From NCBI GenBank assembly GCA_964497825.1, contig CAZCFA010000035.1:1-27792 (forward strand): DNA of 27,792 nt, written 5' to 3'. The notes below the pieces were generated by a model. That model was not told where the DNA came from and ran no database searches. It saw only the letters and a program-made list of their open reading frames with translations. The position numbers and the translations under genes were made by a program. The DNA comes from RHKX01 sp964497825 (GTDB lineage Bacteria; Actinomycetota; Thermoleophilia; Solirubrobacterales; 70-9). Shown here in pieces: positions 14,992-22,853 of this stretch; the stretch's first letter is position 1, and the number at the start of each line of letters is the position of its first letter.

Positions 14992-15245
14992 GGAGCCGTC
15001 ACCGCGGGCGGCGCCGTCGCCCCGGCGTGCGCCCGGAGGAGCCGTCACCGCGGGCGGCGCCGTCGCCCCGGCGTGCGCCCGGAGGAGCCGNNNNNNNNNN
15101 NNNNNNNNNNNNNNNNNNNNNNNNNNNNNNNNNNNNNNNNNNNNNNNNNNNNNNNNNNNNNNNNNNNNNNNNNNNNNNNNNNNNNNNNNNGGAGCCGTCA
15201 CCGCGGGCGGCGCCGTCGCCCCGGCGTGCGCCCGGAGGAGCCGTC
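14992..15245. repeat. 46-bp tandem repeat array interrupted by a gap
   Basis: Units begin with GGAGCCGTCACCGCGGGCGG and end with GGCGTGCGCCCGGA. Starts are at 14992, 15038, 15084 (cut by the gap), 15191, and 15237 (partial, diverging to GTCGCCGCGGGCG). The first full units are identical, and the spacing is exactly 46 bp each time. There are no spacers between units, so this is not a CRISPR array. The 100 N sit inside the array, so the true copy number is unknown. The last unit ends about 15 nt before a -10-like hexamer for the lipoprotein gene. Confidence 0.9.
15091..15190. other. Assembly gap (100 N)
   Basis: A run of 100 N within the 46-bp tandem array. The 53 bases before it (15038-15090) are identical to the 53 bases after it (15191-15243), so the gap is a direct result of the repeat. 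Confidence 0.95.
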
Positions 15246-15257
15246 GCCGCGGGCGCA

Positions 15258-15263
15258 TATGCT
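15258..15263 (+). promoter_or_regulatory. Possible -10 hexamer for the DUF4333 lipoprotein gene
   Basis: TATGCT in the context GCATATGCT, about 38 nt before the ATG at 15301. The same ATATGCT appears before the acylase gene at 19964-19970. A ribosome site (GGGAGGA, 15291-15297) lies between it and the ATG. Confidence 0.4.
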
Positions 15264-15300
15264 GCCGGCCCCCCGCAAGCTCGTCGAACTGGGAGGACGA

Positions 15301-15594
15301 ATGGACCTGAAGCGGATGACCGCGCTCGGGCTGGCCGTGACCGCCGCGCTCGCGCTCGCCGCCTGCGCGAAGACGGTGGATTCCGGCGACCTCGAGAGCA
15401 AGCTCGAGCAGCAGCTCGCCGACTCCGGCTCGAGCGGCGTCTCGGCCGACTGCCCCGACGGCGAGAAGGCGGAGCAGGGCAACGAGTTCACCTGCACGCT
15501 GACCGAGGACGGCAGCGGCAAGACGGTCGATGTGATCGTGACGATGACCGACGACGAGGGCCACTTCAAGGCCAGGCTCGGTCAGGCCGGCTGA
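15301..15594 (+). CDS. Small secreted lipoprotein, DUF4333-like
   Basis: The product is 97 residues. A short positive start and hydrophobic stretch (LKRMTALGLAVTAALALAAC) end in a lipobox LAAC with the lipidated Cys at position 22, so the mature protein of about 76 residues should be anchored outside the membrane. The mature part has VSADCPDGEKAEQGNEFTCT and a strand GKTVDVIVTMTDDEGHFKAR, matching the DUF4333 pattern common in actinobacteria; its two cysteines could form a disulfide. The ATG at 15301 follows a good ribosome site (GGGAGGACGA). Frames upstream lack one. No function is known for the family. It stands alone, preceded by the 46-bp array and followed by repeat-rich DNA. Confidence 0.85.
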   Translation: MDLKRMTALGLAVTAALALAACAKTVDSGDLESKLEQQLADSGSSGVSADCPDGEKAEQGNEFTCTLTEDGSGKTVDVIVTMTDDEGHFKARLGQAG

Positions 15595-15988
15595 GGCCGG
15601 AGCCGGGCGCGGGAGCCGGCCCGCGGGGCGGCCTGCAGGCGAGCGGCGGGGCCGCTTGCAGGCGAGCGGGCCGCTTGCGGCCTCAGGCGAGCGGGCCCGC
15701 GTGCGGCGGCAGCCGAGCTGGCCCTCGGGTGGCTGCGGTCGAGCCTTGGGAGCGCTCGGGCGAGCGAACCGCTGCGGATCGCTTGGCCTGTGGCGATGCG
15801 ATCCGCAACGGAAGCGTCGGGCGGCGGCGCGGCGGCAGCGACCGACGAGCCGGGCGGCGCCTGCGCCGCGCGGCGGCGAGCGATACCCGACGGCGACGCG
15901 GCGGCGGCGAGCGACGAGCCGCGCGCCGGCCCGGGGTCACGCGGCGACCCCGCCGAGCGCCTGACCGCGCCGGGCGCCGGGCGAACGC
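15595..15988. other. Convergent spacer with short tandem repeats and a hairpin
   Basis: This 394-nt spacer separates convergent genes, with no gene seen. CAGGCGAGCGG occurs at about 15636, 15659 and 15684, alternating with GGCCGCTTGC, a degenerate tandem repeat. GCGGATCGC (15774-15782) pairs with GCGATCCGC (15798-15806) across a 15-nt loop and may end transcripts from one or both sides. Further on, GACGAGCC and GGCGGCGAGCGA phrases recur. Confidence 0.6.
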
Positions 15989-16882
15989 CTACGCCAGCGC
16001 GGCGACGCGGTCGTCGACCGCGACGGTGCTGGCGATGTGCTTCGGCATCCCGAGCTGCTTCGGGCTGAAGCCGAGCGCGAGGCCGACGAGCTGCGGCAGG
16101 TGCAGGACCGCGAGGCCGAGGTCGCGGCCGACGATCTTCGCCGCCTCCGGCTGCTGCATGTCGAGGTTGAGGTGGCAGAGCGGGCAGGGGGTGACGAGGC
16201 AGTCGGCGCCGGCGTCGATCGCGTCGCCGACGTGGGTGCCGGCCTGGCGCAGCGACGTATCCCGGTTCATCGTGATCACCGGGAAGCCGCAGCAGCGGCG
16301 GGCGCCGTCGTAGTCGACGACCTCGCCGCCGAGCGCCCTGATCACGCGCTCGAGGTAGAGGTCGCGGTCGGGATGCTCGTCGTAGCCGAGCCGGGTCTTC
16401 GGGCGCAGCACGTAGCAGCCGTAGAACGGGCCGACGCGGAGGCCGGAGAGCGGGCGCTTGACGGCGCCCCCGAGCGTCTCGAGGCCGATGTCCTCGACCA
16501 GCAGCCAGAGGAAGTTCTTGTTGGTGAAGCCGTCCTTGCCGCGCTCGTAGGAGAGCCCCTCGTCGCTGAGCGCCTCGTTGATGTGGGCGCGGTAGGCGCT
16601 GTCGGCGTCGAGCCGCTCCTGGCACTCCGACTGCGCCCCCTGGCAGGTCGAGCAGATGTTGATCATCGCCAGCCCGGTCTGCTGGGCGAGCGCGAAGGTG
16701 CGGGCGTTGAGCGTGTCGGCGAGCTCCTGGTTGTGCTCGGCGATCACCCCGGCGCCGCAGCAGTTGGCGCGGTCGAGCGTGACCAGCTCGATGCCGAGCG
16801 CCTCGGCGACGAGCTCCATCGAGCCGTGCAGTTCGGGGGTGAAGCCGCGCGAGACGCAGCCGGGCCAGTAGGCAAGCTTCAT
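15989..16882 (-). CDS. sdhE: CCG-domain (HdrB-like) subunit of succinate dehydrogenase/fumarate reductase, SdhE-type
   Basis: The product is 297 residues. It contains two complete cysteine-rich CCG domains: Cys9, CCG at 41-43 and CSTC (77-80); then Cys156, CCG at 197-199 (CCGFP) and CPLC (233-236). This pattern is shared by HdrB of heterodisulfide reductase and by the SdhE subunit of type-E succinate:quinone reductases and fumarate reductases (archaeal, and MfrE of Campylobacter), where it binds an iron-sulfur cluster and replaces the usual cytochrome b anchor. No membrane helix is apparent. It follows sdhB by 37 nt with a ribosome site (AGGAG) 6 nt before ATG 16882, so sdhA-sdhB-sdhE is one operon. 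The symbol follows the type-E convention, not the flavinylation factor of the same name. Confidence 0.85.
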   Translation of the reverse strand: MKLAYWPGCVSRGFTPELHGSMELVAEALGIELVTLDRANCCGAGVIAEHNQELADTLNARTFALAQQTGLAMINICSTCQGAQSECQERLDADSAYRAHINEALSDEGLSYERGKDGFTNKNFLWLLVEDIGLETLGGAVKRPLSGLRVGPFYGCYVLRPKTRLGYDEHPDRDLYLERVIRALGGEVVDYDGARRCCGFPVITMNRDTSLRQAGTHVGDAIDAGADCLVTPCPLCHLNLDMQQPEAAKIVGRDLGLAVLHLPQLVGLALGFSPKQLGMPKHIASTVAVDDRVAALA

Positions 16883-16919
16883 TCGGTGCTCCTGCTCTTT
16901 GTTGCGGGGTTCGTCGGGC

Positions 16920-18170
16920 TCATCCGGCGCTCGGCTCCTCGGCGACGGACTCGGGCTCGGTCGCCTCCGCCGCCGCGTCCTCCTCGCCGCCCTCGCCGAT
17001 GATGTAGAGGTTGAGCTGGACCCTGCTCTCCTCGGCCCGGTGGTAGATCTCCTTGACGTGTCCCTGGGCGTCGCCGGGCAGCTTCGGGTGCACGCCCGGG
17101 ATCAGCTTCGGGATCGACCGCATCTTGCCGGTGCGGATGCCGCGGATCGCGGTCGGGATCGACTCGAGCAGCCCCTTGATCGCGGCGATCCGCGGCATCA
17201 GCTTGCCCTTGATCCCGGGCGCGTAGGACTCCTGCAGCAGCAGCGACTCGTCGAGCGTGCCCTTCTTGCGGATGTTCTTGACGAACGCGTTCTCGTGGCT
17301 GTAACCGTTGTTGACGTCCTCGATGTCGTGATCGTGGCCGGCGAGCCGCCGCAGCCGCATGATCTGGTTCATCGGCGCGACGCCCTTCGGGCAGGCGTCG
17401 ATGCAGGAGAAGCAGTGGGTGCAGTCGTAGATCCCGTGCGGGTCGTTGGCGAGGTCGTAAAGCCGCTCGGTCGCCTGGCCGTCGCGGGGGTCGCCGACGA
17501 AGCGGTAGGCCTTGGCGAGCGCGGCGGGGCCGATGAAGTCGGGGTCGGCCTCCATCGACAGGCAGGCGGAGACGCAGGCGCCGCACTGGATGCAGGCGAC
17601 CGACTGGGTGACGTCGACCATCGCCTCGGCCGGGACGATGTACTCGCGCTCGGGCGGCGGGCCCTCGGGTAGCAGCCACGGGGTCACGCGCCGGTACTTC
17701 TCCCAGTGGGTCGTCTCCATGTCGGTGACGAGGTCCTTGATCACCGGCATGTTGCCCATCGGCTCGACCGTGATCACGCCGCGCGAATCGTCGCCGTCAC
17801 CGTCAGAACCGCCGCCGCCGGAGCCACCGCCGTTCGCCGCATGGGCGGTCAGGCCCGGGGTGATCATCGGTCCGCTGTGCTCGTCGCGCGCGATCCGCGC
17901 CGCCTCGGCGGCGGCCTCGCCGATCTGGGTCTTGCAGGCCAGCGTCGACTGGCCGTTGATCTTCATCCCGCAGGAGCCGCAGATCGCCGCCCGGCAGGAG
18001 CAGCGCACCGCCAGCGTCCCGTCCTCGCCGTCGCGGGCCTGGAGGATGCCGTCGAGGACCGACAGCGTCGGATCGAGCTCGACGTCGAAGCTGTCCCAGT
18101 AGGCGCCGCGCTTGTCCTCGTCGGGCGACTCGGGCTGGAAGCGGCGAACCTTGAGCGTGTACTCGGCCAT
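16920..18170 (-). CDS. sdhB: Succinate dehydrogenase/fumarate reductase iron-sulfur subunit, long form
   Basis: The product is 416 residues, against about 240-260 for typical SdhB. The N-terminal ferredoxin domain carries Cys59, Cys64, Cys67 and Cys79 for [2Fe-2S]. A Gly/Asp/Ser linker (residues about 113-129) is inserted before the second domain. That domain has CIQCGACVSAC (193-203) and CTHCFSCIDACP (250-261). The second motif has CxxCxxCxxxCP rather than the classical CxxxxxCxxxCP, so Cys253 is an added ligand and the usual [3Fe-4S] cluster may be [4Fe-4S], as described for type-E enzymes. About 150 residues follow with no cluster motif and an acidic tail. It lies 3 nt after sdhA and passes electrons from the flavoprotein to the CCG subunit. 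Confidence 0.9.
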   Translation of the reverse strand: MAEYTLKVRRFQPESPDEDKRGAYWDSFDVELDPTLSVLDGILQARDGEDGTLAVRCSCRAAICGSCGMKINGQSTLACKTQIGEAAAEAARIARDEHSGPMITPGLTAHAANGGGSGGGGSDGDGDDSRGVITVEPMGNMPVIKDLVTDMETTHWEKYRRVTPWLLPEGPPPEREYIVPAEAMVDVTQSVACIQCGACVSACLSMEADPDFIGPAALAKAYRFVGDPRDGQATERLYDLANDPHGIYDCTHCFSCIDACPKGVAPMNQIMRLRRLAGHDHDIEDVNNGYSHENAFVKNIRKKGTLDESLLLQESYAPGIKGKLMPRIAAIKGLLESIPTAIRGIRTGKMRSIPKLIPGVHPKLPGDAQGHVKEIYHRAEESRVQLNLYIIGEGGEEDAAAEATEPESVAEEPSAG

Positions 18171-18173
18171 CGT

Positions 18174-19859
18174 CTAGTAGGTCCTCTCCTGCGGTTGCCA
18201 GTCGGTGATCGTCACCGGCGAGTAGCTGAGCTCGGGCCCGTCGCCGTTGCGGGAGACGTCGATGTGCTTGAGCCACTCCTCGTCGTTGCGGTCGGGGTGA
18301 TCGGTGCGGTACTGGGCGCCGCGGCTCTCGCGGCGCTCGAGCGCCGCCATGCAGGTCGCCTCCGCCTGATCGAGCATGTTCTGCAGCTCGAGCGCGCCGA
18401 GCACGTCCTGGTTGAAGATCGTGCTGCGGTCGTCGATCCAGGCGCCCTCGGCCTCCTGCTTGAGCCGGCGGACGGTGTCGAGCGCCGACTGGATCCCCTC
18501 CTCGTCGCGGAACACCGCGACCTTGGCGTCGAGCGTCGCGCCGAGCTCGGCCTTGATCTCGGAGACCCGCCGGCCGGAGCGCTCGCGGCCGATGATCGCG
18601 TCGATCCGCCGCCGCTCGTCGTCGAGCAGCGAGCGGGCGACCCGGGCCTGGTCGCGTCCCGCCGCGAGCTTCGCCGCGTCCTCGCCCGAGCGGCGGCCGA
18701 AGATCAGCGTGTCGAGCAGCGAGTTGGCGCCGAGCCGGTTGCCGCCGTGGACGGAGACGCAGGCGGCCTCGCCCGCCGCGTAGAGGCCGCTGACGTTGGT
18801 GCGTCCCCAGATGTCGGTCTTGACACCGCCCATCGTGTAGTGGTTGCCCGGCTTGATGTGGATCGGCTCGCGGATGATGTCGACGCCGGCGAAGTCGCGG
18901 CCGATGAGGACGATCTCGCGCAGCGCCTCGTGGATCCGCTTGTGCGGGACGACGGTGATGTCGAGCGCGACGGTGCCGTCGGGGAAGCCGCGGCCCTCGT
19001 TGATCTCGGTCTGCTCGGCGCGGGAGACGACGTCGCGCGAGGCGAGCTCCATCTTGTTCGGCGCGTAGCGCTCCATGAACCGTTCGCCCTTGGCGTTGAG
19101 CAGGTGCGCGCCCTCGCCGCGAGCGCCCTCGGTGATCAGAAAGCCCTTGCCCGCCAGCGTCGTCGGGTGGTACTGGATCATCTCCATGTCCATCAGCTTC
19201 GCCCCGGCCCGGTAGGCCATCGCGATGCCGTCGCCGGTGCAGATCAGCGCGTTCGTGGTCGGGTGCCAGATCTGACCGTTGCCGCCGGAGGCGAGGATCA
19301 CCGCCTTCGCCCGGAACAGCTCGGTCGAGCCGTCGAGGATGTTGCGGGTGACGACGCCGACGCAGTTGCCGTCGTCGTCGAGCGCGAGCTCGGTCGTGAA
19401 CCACTCCTCGTAGCGGTCGATCTGCTCGGCGTGCTTCGTCAGCTGCTCGTACAGCGTGTGCATGATCGCCTGGCCGGTGATGTCGGCGACGTAGTAGGTG
19501 CGGGCCTTCGAGGCGCCGCCGAAGGCGCGGGTGCCGAGCTCGCCCTTCTCGTTGCGGTGGAAGGTGACGCCGATGTGCTCGAGGTGGAGGAGCTCGTTCG
19601 GCGCCTCGCGGCACATGATCTCGACCGCGTCCTGGTCGGCCAGGTAGTCGGAGCCCTTGATCGTGTCGAAGGCGTGCGACTCCCAGGTGTCGTCGACGGC
19701 GAGCGCGGCGTTGATCCCGCCCTGGGCCGCGTTCGAGTGCGAGCGGATCGGATGGACCTTGGAGATGATCCCGACCGAGACGCCCTGCTCGGCGGCGGCG
19801 AGGGCGGCGCGCTGGCCGGCGAGGCCGGCGCCGATGACGAGTACGTCGTGGTCGGGCAT
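18174..19859 (-). CDS. sdhA: Succinate dehydrogenase/fumarate reductase flavoprotein subunit
   Basis: The product is 561 residues from ATG 19859. FAD-binding GAGLAG starts at residue 10, and the covalent-flavin His is His41 in RSHSNAAQGG. Active-site segments are present: QYHPTTL, TEGARGEG, SRDVVSRA (catalytic Arg), NHYTMGGVKTD (substrate His) and GLYAAGEAACVSVHGGNRLGANSLLD. It interconverts succinate and fumarate. A GTG at 19877 would add six residues, but it lies over a -10-like TAGACT, so ATG 19859, 7 nt after that hexamer, is preferred and the mRNA may be leaderless. It is first in the sdhABE operon and diverges from the acylase gene. The direction of catalysis in vivo cannot be told from sequence. 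Confidence 0.93.
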   Translation of the reverse strand: MPDHDVLVIGAGLAGQRAALAAAEQGVSVGIISKVHPIRSHSNAAQGGINAALAVDDTWESHAFDTIKGSDYLADQDAVEIMCREAPNELLHLEHIGVTFHRNEKGELGTRAFGGASKARTYYVADITGQAIMHTLYEQLTKHAEQIDRYEEWFTTELALDDDGNCVGVVTRNILDGSTELFRAKAVILASGGNGQIWHPTTNALICTGDGIAMAYRAGAKLMDMEMIQYHPTTLAGKGFLITEGARGEGAHLLNAKGERFMERYAPNKMELASRDVVSRAEQTEINEGRGFPDGTVALDITVVPHKRIHEALREIVLIGRDFAGVDIIREPIHIKPGNHYTMGGVKTDIWGRTNVSGLYAAGEAACVSVHGGNRLGANSLLDTLIFGRRSGEDAAKLAAGRDQARVARSLLDDERRRIDAIIGRERSGRRVSEIKAELGATLDAKVAVFRDEEGIQSALDTVRRLKQEAEGAWIDDRSTIFNQDVLGALELQNMLDQAEATCMAALERRESRGAQYRTDHPDRNDEEWLKHIDVSRNGDGPELSYSPVTITDWQPQERTY

Positions 19860-19866
19860 GGCCGCG

Positions 19867-19872
19867 AGTCTA
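19867..19872 (-). promoter_or_regulatory. -10-like hexamer for the sdhABE operon (leaderless start)
   Basis: TAGACT on the minus strand, then seven bases (CGCGGCC), then ATG 19859. No Shine-Dalgarno sequence can fit. The same hexamer lies before nhaA. Confidence 0.5.
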
Positions 19873-19964
19873 TTCACGGCCGCCGCTCGGGTGGCGGCCG
19901 AAATCCGAGCGCGACGGTCGGCTAACGGGTCGGGCCAGGCGGCGCGGCTGCGGCAGCACCCGGA

Positions 19965-19970
19965 TATGCT
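19965..19970 (+). promoter_or_regulatory. Possible -10 hexamer for the acylase gene
   Basis: TATGCT in the context GGATATGCT, about 54 nt before ATG 20025, in the divergent spacer shared with sdhA. It matches the hexamer before the lipoprotein gene. A purine-rich ribosome site (GGGAGAAGAGGAG, about 20009-20021) lies downstream. Confidence 0.4.
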
Positions 19971-20024
19971 CGCTCGCGCGCGGGAACGCCCCGCCGTCTA
20001 CGTCCCAGGGAGAAGAGGAGTCCG

Positions 20025-22433
20025 ATGACCGAGTCCGTACCGCGCCGGGTGGTCCTGGCGATGATCGCCGCCCTCGCCGCCGCCGCCGCGGTGGTCGCGC
20101 TCGCCCCGGTCGCGAGCGGCTACAACGCGAAGATCCGCGAGACGCAGTTCGGGATCCCGCACGTCAAGGCACACAACTGGGGCTCGGGCGGCTACGGGGT
20201 CGGCTACGCGTTCGCGCGGCAGAACCTCTGCACGTTCGCCGACGACGTCGTCACCCTGCGGGCGATGCGCTCCGAGGTCTTCGGGCCCGACGGCGAGACC
20301 TTCGCCAGCGCCAGCGCCTCGGTCAACAACGTCGACTCCGACCTGTTCTGGCGCTGGATCATCGACTCGCACAAGGTCGAGAGCCTGCTCGACGCGAAGC
20401 GCCCGGACGGGCCGAGCAAGGCGGCGCGCAAGCTCGTCCGCGGCTACGCGGCGGGCTACAACGCCTACATCGCCGAGCGCGGCATCGATCGCGCCGGCGA
20501 CCCCCGCTGCCGCGGCAAGGGCTGGGTGATGAAGATCAAGCCGATCGACATCTGGCGCCGGATCTACCAGGCCGATCTGATCGCCAGCGCCCAGAACTTC
20601 ATCCCCGACATCGTCTACGCGGCGCCGCCCGGAGCCGGCGACTCGGCCGGCGCCGGCGCCGAGAGCCAGCTGAGCCCGAAGCAGGCGGCGGCGGCGATCG
20701 CGGGCTCGCCCTACGACCAGACCGACCGCAGCGACGACGAGCTGATGCAGATCGGCTCGAACGCGCTCGCGGTCGGCCCCAAGGACTCGCGCAGCGGCAA
20801 CACGCTGATGCTCGGCAACCCGCACTTCCCCTGGCACGGCACCGAGCGCTTCTGGGACTTCCAGCTCACGGTGCCCGGCAAGGTCAACGTGATCGGCGCC
20901 AGCCTGTTCGGGTTCCCGCTGGTCAACATCGGCCACAACAAGCACGTCGCCTGGTCGCACACGGTCTCGACCGCCTCGCGGTTCACGCTGTTCCAGCTCG
21001 AGCTCGACCCCTCGGACCCGACCCGCTACATCTACGACGGCCAGTCGCTGCCGATGGAGAAGCAGACGGTCTCGATCCCGGTCAACGACGGCACGACGCG
21101 GACGGCGACCGTCTGGACGACCCGGTTCGGCCCGGTCCTGGCGCGGCCCTCGGTCGGGATCGAGTGGACGAACACGACCGCCTACGCGCTCGGCGACGCC
21201 AACGACCAGATCCGTTCCGCCGACACGTTCCTGGCGATGAACCGGGCCGACAGCGGCAAGGACCTGATCAAGGGGCAATCGAAGTTCCAGGGGATCCCCT
21301 GGGTGAACACGATCGGCGTCGACGACCGCGGCAACGCGTTCTACGCCGACAACTCGGTCGTCCCGAACGTGACCAAGGAGAAGATCGACACCTGCATCCC
21401 GTCCGGGCTCTCGCAGCTGCTCTACAACGCGGCCGGGATCATCGCCCTCGACGGATCGACCTCGGCCTGCGGCTGGGGCAACGACGCCGACGCCGCCGTC
21501 GACGGGATCTTCGGCCCCTCGAACCTGCCGATCCAGTTCCGCAAGGACTACGAGCTCAACGCCAACGACTCCTACTGGCAGGCGAACGCGAAGGCGCCGC
21601 TGACCGGGTTCAGCCCGATCATCGGCTGCGAGGACTGCCAGCAGGGGCTGCGGACGCGGCTCGGCCACCGGATGGTCGCCGAGCGCATGGACGCCTCCGA
21701 CGGCCTCGGCAAGAAGCCGAAGTTCACGCGCAAGAACCTGCAGCGGATGTGGCTCGCCGATCGCAGCCTCGGCGCCGAGCTGACCAGCGACGGGCTCGGC
21801 CAGATCTGCCGCGCGAACCCGGTGATCGACGGCGTCGACGTGACCGAGGCCTGCCCGATCATCGAGGCCTACGACGACAGCGGCCGGCTCAACTCGCCCG
21901 GCGGCTGGCTGTTCAACGTCTGGTGGCAGATCGACGGCGCCTCCGACTTCTGGAGCGACTCCTTCGATCCGGCCAACCCGCTGACGACGCCGCACGTCTT
22001 CAACACGGCGAGCGCCGGCAGCATCGCCGCGCTCGGCGAGGCGGTGCAGGATCTGCGCGATCGCGGGATCCCGCTCGACGCCTCCTACGGCGACGTCCAG
22101 CGCGCCTTCTACAGCGGCAAGCGGATCCCGATCCACGGCTGCAACACCGGCTGCTGGCAGGTGATCGGCAGCGCCGTCAACGATTCCTCCAGTTACCCCT
22201 ACGGGGTCGTCGGCGCGGGCTCGAGCACGGTCCAGTTCACCGAGTTCAAGAAGCGCGGCCCGAAGGGCGACTGGATCCTCACCTACTCGCAGTCGGAGGC
22301 GCCCGGCAACAAGCACCAGCGCGACCAGACGAAGCGGTTCTCGAAGAGCAAGCTGATCCCGATGCGCTACACCGGCGCCGAGATCCGCAAGGACCCGAAG
22401 CTGCAGGTCTACCGGGTCAAGGGCGGCGGCTGA
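20025..22433 (+). CDS. Secreted penicillin-acylase-family Ntn hydrolase
   Basis: The product is 802 residues. The N-terminal hydrophobic segment (residues about 9-32) is a signal peptide. The mature part starts with KIRETQFGIPHVKAHNWGSG, the alpha-chain opening of penicillin acylase-type enzymes, followed by GYGVGYAFARQNLCTFADDV. The self-cleavage site and catalytic N-terminal Ser of the beta chain is Ser245 in IGSNALAVGPKDSRSGNTLM, followed by LGNPHFPWHG, GFPLVNIGHNKHVAWSHTVS and NTIGVDDRGNAFYADNS. Length and order fit acyl-homoserine-lactone, aculeacin or long-chain amide acylases rather than penicillin itself. The true amide substrate is unknown. Activity outside the membrane after processing is expected. 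The ATG has a strong ribosome site. It stands alone between the two sdh operons. Confidence 0.9.
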   Translation: MTESVPRRVVLAMIAALAAAAAVVALAPVASGYNAKIRETQFGIPHVKAHNWGSGGYGVGYAFARQNLCTFADDVVTLRAMRSEVFGPDGETFASASASVNNVDSDLFWRWIIDSHKVESLLDAKRPDGPSKAARKLVRGYAAGYNAYIAERGIDRAGDPRCRGKGWVMKIKPIDIWRRIYQADLIASAQNFIPDIVYAAPPGAGDSAGAGAESQLSPKQAAAAIAGSPYDQTDRSDDELMQIGSNALAVGPKDSRSGNTLMLGNPHFPWHGTERFWDFQLTVPGKVNVIGASLFGFPLVNIGHNKHVAWSHTVSTASRFTLFQLELDPSDPTRYIYDGQSLPMEKQTVSIPVNDGTTRTATVWTTRFGPVLARPSVGIEWTNTTAYALGDANDQIRSADTFLAMNRADSGKDLIKGQSKFQGIPWVNTIGVDDRGNAFYADNSVVPNVTKEKIDTCIPSGLSQLLYNAAGIIALDGSTSACGWGNDADAAVDGIFGPSNLPIQFRKDYELNANDSYWQANAKAPLTGFSPIIGCEDCQQGLRTRLGHRMVAERMDASDGLGKKPKFTRKNLQRMWLADRSLGAELTSDGLGQICRANPVIDGVDVTEACPIIEAYDDSGRLNSPGGWLFNVWWQIDGASDFWSDSFDPANPLTTPHVFNTASAGSIAALGEAVQDLRDRGIPLDASYGDVQRAFYSGKRIPIHGCNTGCWQVIGSAVNDSSSYPYGVVGAGSSTVQFTEFKKRGPKGDWILTYSQSEAPGNKHQRDQTKRFSKSKLIPMRYTGAEIRKDPKLQVYRVKGGG

Positions 22434-22446
22434 TCGCGAGGTCGCA

Positions 22447-22462
22447 GCGAGCCGGCGCTCGC
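22447..22462 (+). terminator. Possible terminator hairpin after the acylase gene
   Basis: GCGAGC (22447-22452), loop CGGC, GCTCGC (22457-22462), 13 nt after the stop codon. A 6-bp GC-rich stem with no T-tract. Confidence 0.35.
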
Positions 22463-22721
22463 CCTCGCGCTCGCGCGGGGCGGGCGCCCGCCGGCTGGCG
22501 GGCGTGGGCGGCGCCGGCTGCCGGGCGGGCGGGCGTGGGCGGCGCTGGCTGCCGGGCGTGCGGCCGGGTTCCTGTGCGGGCGGCGCCGGATTCCAGGCCG
22601 CTGAACCCGATCGCCCCGGTGCCGCTCGACCGATCACCGCCGTGACGGACGTGGCGGCTCGCGGCCCGGCCGCTCGGGCGGCTATCGCGTCGGCGAGACG
22701 CGCGGCTCGCAGCCTGCGCCC

Positions 22722-22752
22722 GGGATCGCTCTCGACCAGCGAGAGCGATTCC
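22722..22752. repeat. Dispersed palindromic element, copy 4
   Basis: GGGATCGCTCTCG (22722-22734), loop ACCAG, CGAGAGCGATTCC (22740-22752), 12 of 13 pairs matching. The left flank TGCGCCC is the same as at copy 3, and the right flank CGTTGCAGGCGAG resembles it. Located in the spacer between convergent genes. Confidence 0.8.
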
Positions 22753-22853
22753 CGTTGCAGGCGAGCCGCGACCGGTCGCCCCGACCTCGCGGCGGCGTCG
22801 GTGCGTCCGGCTCGAAGTCGCCGCCCGCGACTCGGCTCCGGTGGGGCGGGTCC

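Larger units (their letters stand above)
14834..15257. other. Non-coding spacer, mostly repeats, with assembly gap
   Basis: No gene is recognised. The left part (14834-14990) is GC-rich and low in complexity. The right part is the 46-bp tandem array described separately, interrupted by 100 N. It separates the divergent nhaA operon and the lipoprotein gene and should contain both promoters. Confidence 0.6.

Noticed and set aside
14992..15245. Possible CRISPR array
   Set aside because: The 46-bp units are directly adjacent with no unique spacers, and no cas gene is present.
15582..16625. Minus-strand frame overlapping sdhE and the following spacer
   Set aside because: It is the +1 shadow of sdhE; the real frame has both CCG motifs, an ATG and a ribosome site.
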